64,000 nucleotides of DNA from the NCBI GenBank assembly GCA_947846985.1, contig CANTUZ010000005.1, positions 36,828,889 to 36,892,888 of the forward strand, given 5' to 3'. The position numbers were made by a program, and so were the translations under genes. Below are positions 14,001 to 26,039 of this stretch, in pieces (the stretch's first letter is position 1; the number at the start of each line of letters is the position of its first letter). Origin of the DNA: Fratercula arctica (lineage: Eukaryota > Chordata > Aves > Charadriiformes > Alcidae). The notes under the pieces are model-generated. The model searched no databases. It was given only the letters and a program-made list of their open reading frames with translations, and had not been told where the DNA came from.

Positions 14001-14077
14001 ATCAGACTACAATTTGGTGGTCTTATCACTCAAATAATAACTTTCACTGCTACAATGGGTTTATTTGTCCAAACATT

Positions 14078-14245
14078 TCAAAGTGCTTTACAAGCCCTAA
14101 TGAGTTAAGGATTATGAGACTTGATAAGGTAACCTCACTCCACAAAAAAAGGAATAAAGGCTGTAGATAAGTACACTAGACCCTTACAGTAAGTCAGAGC
14201 CATAAGGATAAAACAGAATCTAGAAATTTCCGTATTTCAGTCCTC
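14078..14245 (-). repeat. MIR-like ancient SINE fragment (tentative)
   Basis: AAAGTGCTTTACAAGCCCTA is followed by TGAGTTAAGGATTATGAGAC, then CCTCACTCCA, GTCAGAGCCATAAGG and AACAGAATCTAGAAATTTCC. In the reverse-strand MIR order these would be the gctttacatg, catttaatcctcac, cccattttacag, gtggcagagccagg and gaacccaggtct landmarks. The order is right, but the identity is low and the middle is degraded, so I hold the call loosely. Confidence 0.4.
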
Positions 14246-14427
14246 TTATTTTCAGAAAATAAACCCTTTCCATCTCTTTCTCTTCTATCATATCTTGCTT
14301 TTTCATGTCACAAGTACTGAAGACCATTGCACGATCTGTGTATGAGAGCCCCTCTTTTAGAGACACAGATACCAAATACTGCATTATATTACTGGCAGAA
14401 TTTACTAAAATAGCTCTTCTTACTAAT

Positions 14428-14446
14428 AAAAAAAAAAAAAAAAAAA
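14428..14446. repeat. Poly-A tract (19)
   Basis: Nineteen uninterrupted A residues. Nothing upstream looks like a processed pseudogene or SINE body, so it is listed as a simple repeat. Confidence 0.85.
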
Positions 14447-14839
14447 TCAGTAAATTTTAAAAGCAATTTCCTGTACATGAAAGGACAGTTTAGCTTATGC
14501 TGTCACTTTTTGATGGCATGCAGGCTGTTAGAAGATCCAGCCCATTGAAAACTACGCTGCCTTCAGAGTCAAAAAGGCTACTGATGGCAGAAAGCTACCA
14601 TTTTGGAAATTACCATCTTCTCAAGTTTCTAAAGTTTTAGTAGCTCTATCTTCTAACTACAAAGGGCACCCTACAGAAACACAACACAATGTTTCTTCCA
14701 CTTTACAAACACCAATAAGCCTTGGGAAAGGAAAATCAAAATTTAAGTTCCTACAGTTCTACCACAAAAATACAGGTGGAGAAAACAAATACAGCAAATT
14801 AATTTGGATTAGTCAGATTTTACAACTGCATGTTTTCTA

Positions 14840-14885
14840 GCATGCTGAATACTTCCCCAGTTGACTTCAATGAAAATATGAAGAG
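14840..14885. repeat. Possible ancient amniote repeat remnant
   Basis: CATGCTGAATACTTCCCCAG followed by TTGACTTCAATGAAAAT recalls the 'tgctgagcactt..cattgacttcaatgggag' motif common in old repeats of turtles, crocodilians and birds. Only about 45 bases can be matched by eye and the family name is unknown to me, so this is weak. Confidence 0.22.
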
Positions 14886-17255
14886 AGCCCTTGAGAAATG
14901 AGATCCAAAGAGTATGCTACTTACACACAGAACTTCAGGAATAATTTTTTATTGCTTTAAAAATACATCTCTCAGTCATGTATTTAATTTTTGAGGCAAT
15001 ATCATATAGCATATTAAAGTCATAAACCACAAAAGTTTAATTATCTCTTTAACGAAATCCATAGATTTCTTCATACCAGTGCTGTGCTACACAGGTAAGA
15101 CCGAACAAGAACAGTGGAGAATCCATTTTGCATCACAACACATATCCACAAAGTGTTGTCTAATATGTTCTTTTCCCTTGGTTTAAAAAAAGCAATTGTA
15201 TTCATTAGCAGCTTTTCACTTAGTACGGCTTGTGTGTATTACACTCAAACAGTCAGCTGTCACATGAAATGATGGGAGCTGACAGTTTGGAATTTTCAAG
15301 GTTTGACTCCTTTTGAATGTACTAAATGAACAAGAGCTGTCTAATTTTGGTTGAACTGAACCCAACAAAAAGCCCCTGCAAGTATGCAAGATTTTATTCT
15401 ACTTTTTCAAGCTTAATATGCACAGTGAATATTCAGTGCTTTTCAGCTAGATACTCAGTTAATTCTATGACTAAGAAAGATTTCATTAGGTAGGCTTCAG
15501 GCAACAGTGAACTACAAATGGAATTCCTTCCTTATTTTCTGAAACTCACAGTTTATGATCCATATCCAATGATGAATGGTCTATAAACTCTCTTATGGTC
15601 TTTAATTGCATAAACTTTACATTATAGTCTTACATTAACTTGTGAACATTTTTGCTACAAGGTGTAGAAAAAACAGTAAAAACATAAGTTCCCCCAGCTC
15701 TTACACAAATAGAATATGTAAGTCTTCAGTGTAACTTTTTCAGTACTTATGTTCTTTGTTTCAATTCGCACAGTGAATATTTAAGAAAATTTTCTATAAA
15801 GGCAGAGAAATAAGGTTTTATTTTTTAACTTAAAAAAAAAAATATCTAGTAATCACTGCTCAATTGCCTAAGCTCACGCTGTCTAGTTAGCACTTTCTAT
15901 GTTCCATCTCAAAGTGAATTGTTCCTAACCCTGTCAAACTCGTTTATCTCATAGCTGTTGCGTATATTGGTGTATTAATAAATGGCTTCCTATACCCTAA
16001 GTGCTGTATGTGTGCTTCTTAAGCAGCGTACTCCTCCACTGGGTTCTGCTGACATTTGGATTTGTTTTAGAAAGCACTAAATAAATAAGCAATAAAAGCT
16101 GACATAATGTATTTGATCAGTACTATACAGAAAAAGCCTCAGGTAGATTGCCTATATTTCCCCTCCACGAAGATAAAACACAAACACCTAGAATTCAATT
16201 TTTAGTGGCAATTTATATGAAAACAAACAAAAAAAAAAGAGTTCTCAACCTAGGTTATTATCAGGGCTACAGGCTCAGTCTTGTAAAGTGACTTGGGTTT
16301 TGCCCCTAAATTACTGTCCATTAGCATGCCAACTACTTGAATCAAGTGCTATACGTTGCAGACATCTCCTAGTGTAAGGAATACTGATAGTCTTGCTTCA
16401 ATGCTCGAATCAACCACTAAGCAAGGAGGGAATGTTAGGAAAAACTGAAAATACGTTATTTCAAAACTGATGTTCCTGAAGTGGCTACATTTGGTGCTGA
16501 TGGTTCTTTGTGACTGGATATTGTACAAAGTGGAAACCTGTTGAGATAATTTTATATTCTTATGTTTTTAAATTTGTTAGACAAAGAAGACTGAATTCCA
16601 TTTCAGCCCTAGTCTCTTAAACCATTGAAACACACTGAATAGCGAAGACTTAAAACAAATGCATTATATTACGTTACAGAAACAAATACATACAAATGTA
16701 TTGAACTAACTTTTAATGAAGAATGTTAGTTAAAATTACATGTAATTAATGCAATTAACTTTATTTGTAATTCGGTTCCTCTTATATATATCGTAATTTT
16801 TCCTAATTCTATAAAACCCCTTTCACCACAACACTAAGTTCTGTGTAAAACTAAGTCAGGAATACTTGTTAGTTTTGTAGCTCAATGAAGTAATTTGTAT
16901 TTTCAGCCTGTTCTTCTCCACCAAAGCTAAAATTATTTTTTTTAAATCAAATACAAGTAGAGCATGAATATATTATACTATACCTTTTAGCTTATTAAAT
17001 AAATTCTACTCCACATTTTTATTGGGAAAATGTAAGTATATGTAAACATTTATTGTCATAACACATTTTTGTTTTCCTCACTTGGTCCAATCTAAGCAGA
17101 AGTGATTTTCAAAATATACTATTGTAATTGTCCCTGTTTCTCATATCCATGATAAACTGTTAGTGGAGGTTATACAAAAATAGTGCCTTCAGTCATGGAG
17201 TGGGTAAGATCTGGCTTCTCCAGGTATGCCACTATTTGTCTCTCCTCCCACTGTG

Positions 17256-17882
17256 TAGCCCTTGGTGAACACCAAGTTGATCATGAGCCAGCAATGCTCC
17301 CTTGCAGCAAAGAGGGCTAACAGCATCCTGGACTGCGTTAGGAAGAACTTCACCACCAGGTCAAAGGAGGTGATCTTTCCCCTCTACTCAGCATTGGTAA
17401 GGTTGCATCTGGAGTGCTGTGTACAAGAGAGACATGGACTTACTGATGCAAGTCCAGCTAAGGGGCACAAAGGTGATCAAAGGCCTAGACAACATGTCTT
17501 GGAGAGGCTGAGAGAGCTGGGACTGTTTAGCCTGGAGAAGAGAAGACTCAGGGGGGATCTTATTAATGTGTACAAATATCTGGGAGGGAATACAGAAGTG
17601 GGAATCAGACTCTTCTCAGTGGTGCCCAGCAACAAGATAAGAGGCAATGGGCACAAGCACAAGAAATTCTATTTAAAAATAAGAAAAATATTTTTACTGC
17701 GAGGGTGATCAAACACTGAAATCAGTTGCCCAGAGAATTTATGAAGCCCCCATGCTTGAAGATGTCCCAATCCAACTGGACATGGTTCTCAGCAGCCTGC
17801 TCTGGGGACCCTGCTTTGAGCAGGGGCGTGGACTAGATGGTCTCCAGAGGTTCCTTCCATACTCAGTGGTTCTGTGTGATGC
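17256..17882 (+). mobile_element. CR1 LINE, 3' end (5'-truncated)
   Basis: The stretch is the C-terminal part of CR1 ORF2 plus the 3' UTR and tail. It opens at 'ggtgaacaccaagttgatcatg', runs through CTGGGACTGTTTAGCCTGGA and ends TTGAGCAGGGGCGTGGACTA then TTCTGTGTGAT. This 'cctccagaggttccttcc..ggttctgtg' ending differs from the two CR1 copies at 31-33 kb and 60 kb, so it belongs to another CR1 subfamily and looks older, with many substitutions and small deletions. GC content is well above the flanks, as expected for CR1. It is a dead 5' truncation with no reverse-transcriptase core. Confidence 0.93.
17262..17708 (+). pseudogene. Broken C-terminal fragment of CR1 ORF2
   Basis: The reading frame shows fragments of the conserved CR1 ORF2 C terminus. 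Residues reading MSQQCSLAAKRANSILDCVR correspond to the usual MSQQC.QVAKKAN.IL..I segment, and [19 protein letters not shown] is almost perfectly preserved. Between them the usual [19 protein letters not shown] stretch is disturbed, with about 20 bases apparently lost after 'ctggagtgctgtgt' so that the frame shifts. The palm catalytic motif is absent because the element starts downstream of it. This is a retrotransposon relic, not a host gene. Confidence 0.85.
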
Positions 17883-20800
17883 TGCCAGAGCAGAGTGGAC
17901 AAAGCAACAAGCAGTGAAAATTTATAAATTGGGGCTCATGTGGGGGCTACCTCTCAATTTTAAGATCTGGACAGATTAATGGTAGCACACTACACCCTAT
18001 CCTGAAATCAGAAAAGTAGAAAGACATAATATTAAAAGATAACTGCTTATTTGTGGTAGTGGTCAACAGAGAGTTTTATTCCAAGTGTCAGGCTTGCCAA
18101 TGCTTTTACCTTTTTCACAGCATTAATAAAACAGAAGCTACTGCTGGACAAGTAAACTGTTTAATACATGTAAATTCAACAGAAGGACATATGCATACAG
18201 TCAGACATCTTTGGGCAGAAAATAGTGGCATATGAACTGGTATAGAGCACATGTTTTGGGAAGGGAGGAGAAAAAGTTTGAAGCCAACAAGCCTTAGTTT
18301 TCTGGAACTACTGAATAGTGTTACATGAAGCAAGACTTCATATAAATCCTCTGTATCTATCTGTATAATATATGAGAATTCCCCTATACCTAGGCAGTGG
18401 GAACAGTTTATTCCTAATTATATCGTAACTGTTATTAATAAAGATGAGGTTTATAGTGTGATCCCATACCAGGTTTTTCTTTTCATACTTATCCTGTATA
18501 ACCAAGCCAAAACATGATCTGACATTTTGTAAGATGGTGTTGCAGTAATTTTTTCAGTATAAATAAAACATACAGCAATTCATAATAGATGGGGTATGAG
18601 GATTTTGTTATTTTGAAAAGTTTATATTTTGATAGTTGAGAAATAACATGGGAGTATATAAGCAGGATGCAGATGACCCCATCAATTAAGGAATATTTTT
18701 AAATGTACATATGTAATCTTGATTATATGAGAGTATATTAATAATTTATTCTTACATTTTAAAGTTTATTAATGATGATCAGAAGTCCTTAAAATGAAGG
18801 AGAAGTTCTACAATGTAACATTTCCATGGATCACCAGCTCCAAGGCAAAGGGTCACTTACCCCTCTAAGGGAGGATGAATTCTGCCTCCATGTTTCCAAT
18901 TGGCCTTGAATAACAGAGAAAAAGCCTAGGACTGAAAATGATTTGTTGTTGGCTTAAGCAGCCATGATGGTTATGGTTGATTATTTCTGCTCCTTTTGCT
19001 ATGTTAGGATAATTGTTGAATAGTTTAAAGTTTTGTAGATCAACTTAACAGTATCAAGAAAGGAACTGTGTGAATTTTTGTGATGTTATTTGTTTTGCTC
19101 AACTGTATTGAAAAAAAAACAACATAAACTACAGATACTCAAATTAAATAGAAGCATCTAATTCTGAGCAATGGCTGCTGGGAATATTTTCTTTCATGTT
19201 TTGTAGCTCTGCCTATTCTGATTACCAGCATATCTTTAATTCCACATACCTTAGCAAATGATGGAGTTCATATCAAATAGATTCTAGACTCAAGTAATTC
19301 CGAGTTTTACAGTAATTTTGCAAAAGAATATGTTATGTAAACTTTTAAAAACCTACAAAATATCCTTAATTTTGGTCACATATGCTTCCAGTATACTGTG
19401 CTTTTATGGGTATTAAGCCAGCCAAATAAATAATCCCCATCTCACAAAAAACTTTTCCGTATCATCTATCATAATATTATTAAGCATGACAATAAACACA
19501 TGTTTATGTGGAGTATTATTTGAAGTAAACATGCCTCAGTACTGCACAGAAGATTGTTGTGTTACACTTACAATTTAACTCTCGTGTTGCATTAGAAATC
19601 TTCAAAGTTTTGGTTAGCTCCAATATAATTTCAATCTTTTCAGCACATTAATCAATTGTTCTTTGCAACTCTGACTTAATCTACACCTCGAGGATCAAAC
19701 ACTCCATTATTAGGACTGCTATTGATTCTCTTATTAAATGTCTGTCAGTAAAAGTGTTTTTAAAGAATTGTATACATGAATGTATGCATTTTAACCATTG
19801 TTGATTTCTATTTTCAGTATTTAGTAAAACAGATGGAGGTGGCTTGCTTGCTAAAAGTTTTAGTTAATCATTTTCTGTAATTAAATGATCTCCGATGATT
19901 CAGGAAATGAAGATGTGTAATAAACTTAAGGAAATTGAACAGTCAATAACTGGAATAGATGACAGTAGTTAACTACTGTGTGGGGAGTTAAAATTTCACA
20001 TGCACTAATAGTATGCCTCTCCAGCCTCTGTCTCTTCTAATATAGTGAGCATCTACAAAGTGTTGAGGATGAATAGGTCCATAAAAACAACTGTGTTTTG
20101 GGCCTCTCTTGTGCATGGTAGGCTAAAGCAGATTTAGGATGCAACCATAACTGTAGCATTTCTTTCTGTCACTATCAGCCTTTGCATACACTATTTATAA
20201 ACATAGGTCATGAGGGGCTTTACTAGGAACATTCCCATCCTAAATTACTGTCACCATCCACACCTGTCCCCCAGAAAAGAGGGCTACTGCAGCGCCGTCC
20301 TGCAGGATTTCCTGTAGACCATGTATAGTATGGAAGGAATTGGAAGAAGATGAAAGAATAACATCAATGGAACACAAAGCAAGTATTCCAGGTCTCCCAG
20401 GCATTTCCACAAAATGTCATCAACCAAGCAAATGTAAATGGTTGGAAGGAACATGCTTTAGTTGAGGACCTATTTAGGAATAAAGTGTCACACAATTTCT
20501 TATACATCCTATTCCTGACTTCAGCCTGGGACTGAACCCATTTTTTCATGATTTCTACTTTGGAAAATAACAATACAAATTTGAACAGGCACTTGTGTTC
20601 ACATGTTCTTTATGCTACTGACTCCTCAGTGTTTTGTGCAGTTGTTTGACATTAAAACAAACAATTTCATTCCTAATAGAATGTATTTGTGGTAAGACTA
20701 ATACTAAGCTTTCCATTCTAACTTTGCAGTATTAAGCAAGGCTTATGAAAGCCATCTCAGTTTGATTTCTCTAAATTTTAAAATTCCAATATTCTCTAGA

Positions 20801-23800
20801 CAATATTGCCTTTATGAATTCTTTCATTCCTTTCTGCTTTAATAATACCTACCTATTAAAGAAGATAAAAAGAAAACACATTAAATTATAATTTTTAACA
20901 ATGTCAAAAATTGCCATTTATGCAAGTAATATTTAATATACAAAGCTGAAAGAAACGTGAACAAACTAAATAAATGCATTCCTGGTAATAAACAGAAGAA
21001 CAGGGATATGAACGTCACTGCTGTGTTTTCCATAGCTAAATTCTCTTGATTAAGTAATCCTTTGTACAAACAAATTGCTCATTTAATGATTATGCATGTC
21101 TAAAAGACACAGCTACACTGAGTCAAGGATTTTAGAGTTCTTGAATAATACAGAAACCTTCCTAGAGCTCAGAAGATGCCCCATACCATCCTGAATATCA
21201 TTCAGTTCTGCCAGGTTACACGCTCACAGGAGGCACAACATGAAGCCACTAGCCAGTTGTAAAATTGCCAGAGGTGTACCTTCCACAGGAAAGTGACAAT
21301 TCATGAAATAACAGTCATTCTTAAGATCTAGACAGCGTGTCTCAAGACCTCCCAAAATAATAACTATATAGATGGTTTGTTTTGTAGGACAATTTCTCAT
21401 GGAAACATGGAAACGTAAGAAATGTGGAAATGCAAGAAATTTCAGTGTTTCAAAACCGAATTTGATCTAGTTGGACACTGAAACACATTTTGAAACACTG
21501 AGATTTTTTTTACAATTCCACATTTCAAATACCCTTATTAGGTAGAAGAATAACCAAGAGTCATAACTCCACCCCAATACTTTCTTTCCACCTTTATCCA
21601 TCAAAATACATTGAGAGAATACATTCTGTATATACACTGCTTCTGAAGAAAGGCTATTACTCTATGGCGAGCTAATGCATGGGTGTTTAATCTGGCCTTA
21701 TAAACAATAAGTTCCTTTCAATAGTTATAAATTTTTGTTACAAATATATTTCTGACAAAATTTTTGTACCACTTTTCTTAAGCAGTGCAGTGTAACTACT
21801 AACACAAACGTACAGGCTGCAGCTTCCTTAGTTTCTACAGTTAGACCTGAAAAGATCTGGGAGTAATTTGGGTTCATTTTGGATATCCTGTTAAGGGATT
21901 AGAAATGTATAAACTCCCCAGTTTCCTTGCTGCTTTTATGTGCTCTTCATAAAAGGTTTCAAAACTAGAAGAACAGTATATTTGTTATTTCTGGCTCCGT
22001 TAAACACAATAGTAATTAACATTAGCTATTTAACTCTTATAAAGCATGCAAACCACAATATGCTTATGATGTACGTCACTTTAAACATATGCTTACAGTT
22101 ATACAATGCCACCTAATCACCTGCATGAGAGCACTGGCACAGAATGCCAAGATTATATCGCCATGCTTCCAAATCACCCCTAAGTTGTTTAAAGTTGCCT
22201 ACTCCTCTAGCAAATATTGTGATTTGAAAACTCTTCAAGAATTACATTGCGTAAAGAAGCATTTTCAAGAAACAGAGATGGATTCTGGGTGAACAACTTG
22301 TGCCTAGAACAGGTTGTAAATATAAATGAAGTTATTTTACAAAGGATACAAAAAGTAACCAAAAATGAGTGCCCAATGGGCACATTCACTTTTCAATTTT
22401 ATTTCTATATAAAAAGCTGCAATTAATTACAAACCAGTTTTTATGCAGTTTTTGCTTTCTTTAAATGTGGAGTGAATTCTCCCCATAAACTAATGAACTG
22501 AAGTGAAGCCAAATAGAGACCAGCTGGCTGAATTGCTAAGTAATTTTATCCACATGATTGACTTTATGATCCTTTCACTACAGTAACTAGTCTTTATTCT
22601 CACAATCAGCATCAACCATAATTCCAAGAAGGAAAGATGATTAAAAATCTAGAGAATAGAGAGGAGAGGTTTGTTTGATGTGGTACAGTGCATTCTTGCA
22701 CACACTTCTTCTGTATAATAGGTGCTGAATTACGGGTCTTTATAGCCTCCAAAGTAGCACAGTGAATAGCTGCCTCAAAGACATAATAAGCAACCAATGC
22801 CTAAATAATCATTACAGATATTCCATTAACAGCATCTAACTGTGTGGCTTTTAACCATACAAATTGTTTTTTGACAGCTTGTAACCTTTCCAAACAGTTT
22901 CCTTTGGGCATTACACCACATTCAGATCTGATTTTAACTTTTGCTTTGTCTATAATTTATTACTTTCTTTGGAGACACATAATGTATTTCAGTGGAATGG
23001 ATAAATTCAAATAAAAGATAAAGAAAAAATCAATTGCTGTTTTAATCTATGAAATCCTTGCTCTCTGGGAGATAACTAAAATCTGATGGAACATAACAGG
23101 GGAAAAAAGGCTAAATGGTCTAGAATTCCTGAGGGTATCTGTTTTACAACAAGTAATATTTTTTTTTCCTCAAATTATTTAAAATAGGGCATAACCAACT
23201 GAAAAAAAGAATAAAAGTAAAAACATATATAAATAAAATATAAATCCTTTAAGGCTGTTCCACAGACTTTACGTAACATAATAAATAACATTTTATAAAA
23301 GAGTTTAATGATGTATTGCAATGGGATAAAAAGCTAAGAAAGATGTACAGTAGTATCTTTTTTCCAAAGAGAGCCCATAATTACAAATCAGTAAAGATAC
23401 ATGACTTATGAAGAGCTAGAGGGCAAGCATGTTTTTCAGAAACTGGCGGAAATGTGTGAAATTAATGTGGGGAATGATGTAACAGTATTAGGTGATCCGT
23501 ATTGGCTGTCATGGCCATTATCTCACTTCTGGGGAAACCATTTCCAGGAATAACATCCAGTAAATCAACATGTAGTAGTGATCAGCATAGGAATACCGTA
23601 ATTCTGGCAGTCAAAATGTATCATTTCTTTCAAGACATTCAACTATTTTTCAGCAGATTCAAGTACTTTTCCCAAAGCTTTCAAGTCTATGTAACAGGTA
23701 AACATGTGTGTCCAATAGATGGAAGAGTGATTTGAAACAACGTAAGCATTCACTGCTCACAAAGGTTCCTGTTCTTCACAGATGTTACTCAGTGGCCAGT

Positions 23801-25421
23801 CACACCAAAATTAACCATCGTCGTTGAAAGAAGTACAAATCAGATGGGAACAAAAATCTTACATTTAGAATCAACCGAACAATTTCTTTCCCATCTCCTG
23901 AATCTTAAAAAGGGTCACTAAATTTAGTACAGTTTTCATAAATGACAGGGAAGGCAGAGTAAATCTTTAAATAAAATGTGGAAATATCCCTCTCAGTATG
24001 AATCTAATTCATCATGCTATAGTCAGTGAAGGTACATCAGCATAAAATTAGAATAAGGCAGTTATGAATCAAGCAGATTCATGTCTAACTTGTGTCTTAC
24101 AACTGAGTTATACCACAGCTTGTATATCTGAGTAGCTGAAGAAATAATGGCATATTCCTTGGTTACATATAAGATAATCAATAGGCAGATTTTCAGAATA
24201 AATGTTGATAGGGAAAAGGAGTGCCAATAGAATATATGATTAGAAAGGGCTAATGAAAGCGTGAGATATAAAGACCTAGAAAAATGAGAAAATCTCAGGT
24301 ATTCTGTCATTTTCTGAGCAGCATACAGTGTTTTGCTAATGCTCCAGCCCTTTATGTTGGGTTTTGAGGATTTTTTTGTGGGTTTGGTTTATTTTTTTAA
24401 TTTGTTGTCAAGAACATTCCTTGCAAATTAAGGTATTGAAAGTAGAAACACCATAGTCAGATTATCCTGACACTTTCTTAAAGACCCCAACCTTTACTTT
24501 TGCTTAATTAATAGATATTCAATATCTCAACATTCTTATTACACAGCTACTGCAAGTATCATGGGCCAAACAATAAACTGAGTTCCCTGTAATTTGATCA
24601 GTCAGTGTCAACCTGATGAAAATAATAAAAACATCCTTGTCTTAGGCATCTTACACCTTGGAGAGCAGGCAGGAATCAGCAAAGTCTGATCTATTTCATT
24701 ACATAAGACAGTTCTAATGAATGGACCAGTTCTAATTGACTTGTGTGCCAATTTGGAGTACCATATTTTATACCATTCATTACTATCTCCAACAGCAGTT
24801 AAGGACAATTGCACAGTTCTCAGTGTAACACAATTATTCTCTCTCAAATATTTCTTCTTCTAGTCCTTTCCCAAACTTTCAGCTTCATCATGGAAGCACA
24901 CCTAACTGCGTGAATATTTATCCCAAGGTATACTGCAGTGATATAATCTGGCTGAGATGCAACAGAGTTGAAAAAAAAAAGTCGTCCAAGTCAACCAATA
25001 TTCTAGCTGATCAGAATTAATAGAAAGCAGTGTTCTGAGATGCTACAATATGAAAGGATTGCATTTGTGTTACATCAAGAAATCACAGAGAGAAATGAAT
25101 GAAATTAGGAAATTCTAAGTGTGCCCTTAGTTTACTACTTCTGTCTTCCTCTGGTTTGGGTACAATTTGCTGATTTTCTTCAATAAAGAAGGGTGAATCT
25201 GTTAATAGTTATCCAGTCAGATGTTATGAGGACAGTCAAAATTATGTTATCCATATATTCTGGCAACAATAGTTTAAAAAAAATTAGCTTTCCCAATTAT
25301 GCTATAAATGTATCTCTTCAAATTGTACTGAATTATTTAAGCCCATTATTTTCCATTCCTACTACCTCCTTTAGGAGGTGAGGCCATATATAGTGGCAAA
25401 GCACAACTAAATACAAATCAA
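17883..25421. other. Non-coding AT-rich region, no gene seen
   Basis: About 7.5 kb without a recognisable gene, RNA or CR1. Open frames are below 85 codons and featureless. The notable structure is the imperfect inverted repeat at 21419-21526. A short exon-like interval flanked by splice-like signals on the minus strand (18861-18931) is discussed as a finding but not called. Confidence 0.7.
21419..21526. repeat. Imperfect inverted repeat (hairpin) of 108 bases
   Basis: The left arm 21419-21455 (37 bases) pairs with the right arm 21488-21526 (39 bases) around a 32-base loop. The outer ten bases (GAAATGTGGA) and the inner fourteen (TCAGTGTTTCAAAA) are perfectly complementary, and the middle of the stem has several mismatches and a two-base size difference. 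The arrangement could be a small non-autonomous DNA transposon or its remnant, a structured-RNA precursor, or a local inverted duplication. I do not recognise the termini as a named family and see no clear target-site duplication. Confidence 0.6.
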
Positions 25422-25712
25422 AGAATCACAGAATGGTAGGGGTTGGAAGAGACCTTTGGAGATCACCCAGTCCAACCCCCCTGCCAAAGCAGGATCACCT
25501 AGAGCAGGTTGCACAGGATTGAGTCCAGGAGGGTTTTGAATATCCCCAGAGAACGAGACTCCAAACATCTCTGGGCAGCCTGTTCCAGTGCTCTGGAACC
25601 CTGAAAGTAAAGAAGTTTATCCTCATGTGGAGATGGAATTTCCTTTGTTCTAGCTTGTGCCTGTTGCCCCTTGTCCTGTTGCTGGGCTCCACTGAAAAGA
25701 GTCTGGCCCCAG
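25422..25712 (-). mobile_element. CR1 LINE 3' end (5'-truncated)
   Basis: Reading on the minus strand, the element runs from the ORF2 C terminus (the FSVEPSNRTRGNRHKLEQ region) through the 3' UTR to GTTGGACTGGGTGATC and CCATTCTGTGATTC. It is about 290 bases long. The C-terminal frame includes FHLHMRINFFTFRVPEHWNR, the standard CR1 ending, and overall it is cleaner than the element to its right. Its 3' tail is at the low-coordinate end. Its 5' truncation point, near 25712, is followed at once by a perfect short hairpin. Confidence 0.92.
25495..25712 (-). pseudogene. C-terminal CR1 ORF2 remnant
   Basis: A minus-strand open frame whose middle reads FSVEPSNRTRGNRHKLEQ and then LHMRINFFTFRVPEHWNRLP, matching the C-terminal tail of CR1 ORF2. 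The open frame itself extends further upstream to 25803 into unrelated AT-rich DNA, so its apparent start is not biological. The last 30 or so codons run out of the conserved frame. Confidence 0.8.
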
Positions 25713-25715
25713 ATT

Positions 25716-25739
25716 CATATGTGTAGATATACACATATG
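25716..25739. repeat. Perfect short hairpin
   Basis: CATATGTGTA and TACACATATG are exact reverse complements separated by GATA, giving a 10-bp stem and a 4-base loop. It lies between two CR1 insertions, immediately beside the 5' end of the first one. Confidence 0.85.
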
Positions 25740-26039
25740 TAAATAAGGCTATGTAAAGATGTAAGAGATTTTGACTGGATAATAGGATAACAGGAAAATT
25801 CATATTGTAAGGGATATCAGTCCAACCTTGTGCTCAAAGCAAGGACCAGCTATGAGATCAGACCATATTACTCAGGGCTTTATTCAGTCAGGTCTTGAAA
25901 ATTTTCAAGGAAGGAGACAACATAACCACCCTCTGCAACCTGCCACACTGCTTGACTGTCTTTGTGGTGAAAAAGTTTCCATTTATACCCAGCCTGAACC
26001 TTTCTTGATTCAGCTTATTCCTGTTGTCTCTCATTCTTC

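Larger units (their letters stand above)
11004..17255. other. Non-coding AT-rich region, no gene seen
   Basis: No exon or RNA gene can be supported. Frames up to 88 codons exist on both strands around 12.1-12.35 kb, but they overlap each other antisense and show no domain. The stretch contains a poly-A run, a MIR-like fossil at about 14.1 kb and possibly another ancient repeat remnant near 14.85 kb. Confidence 0.7.
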
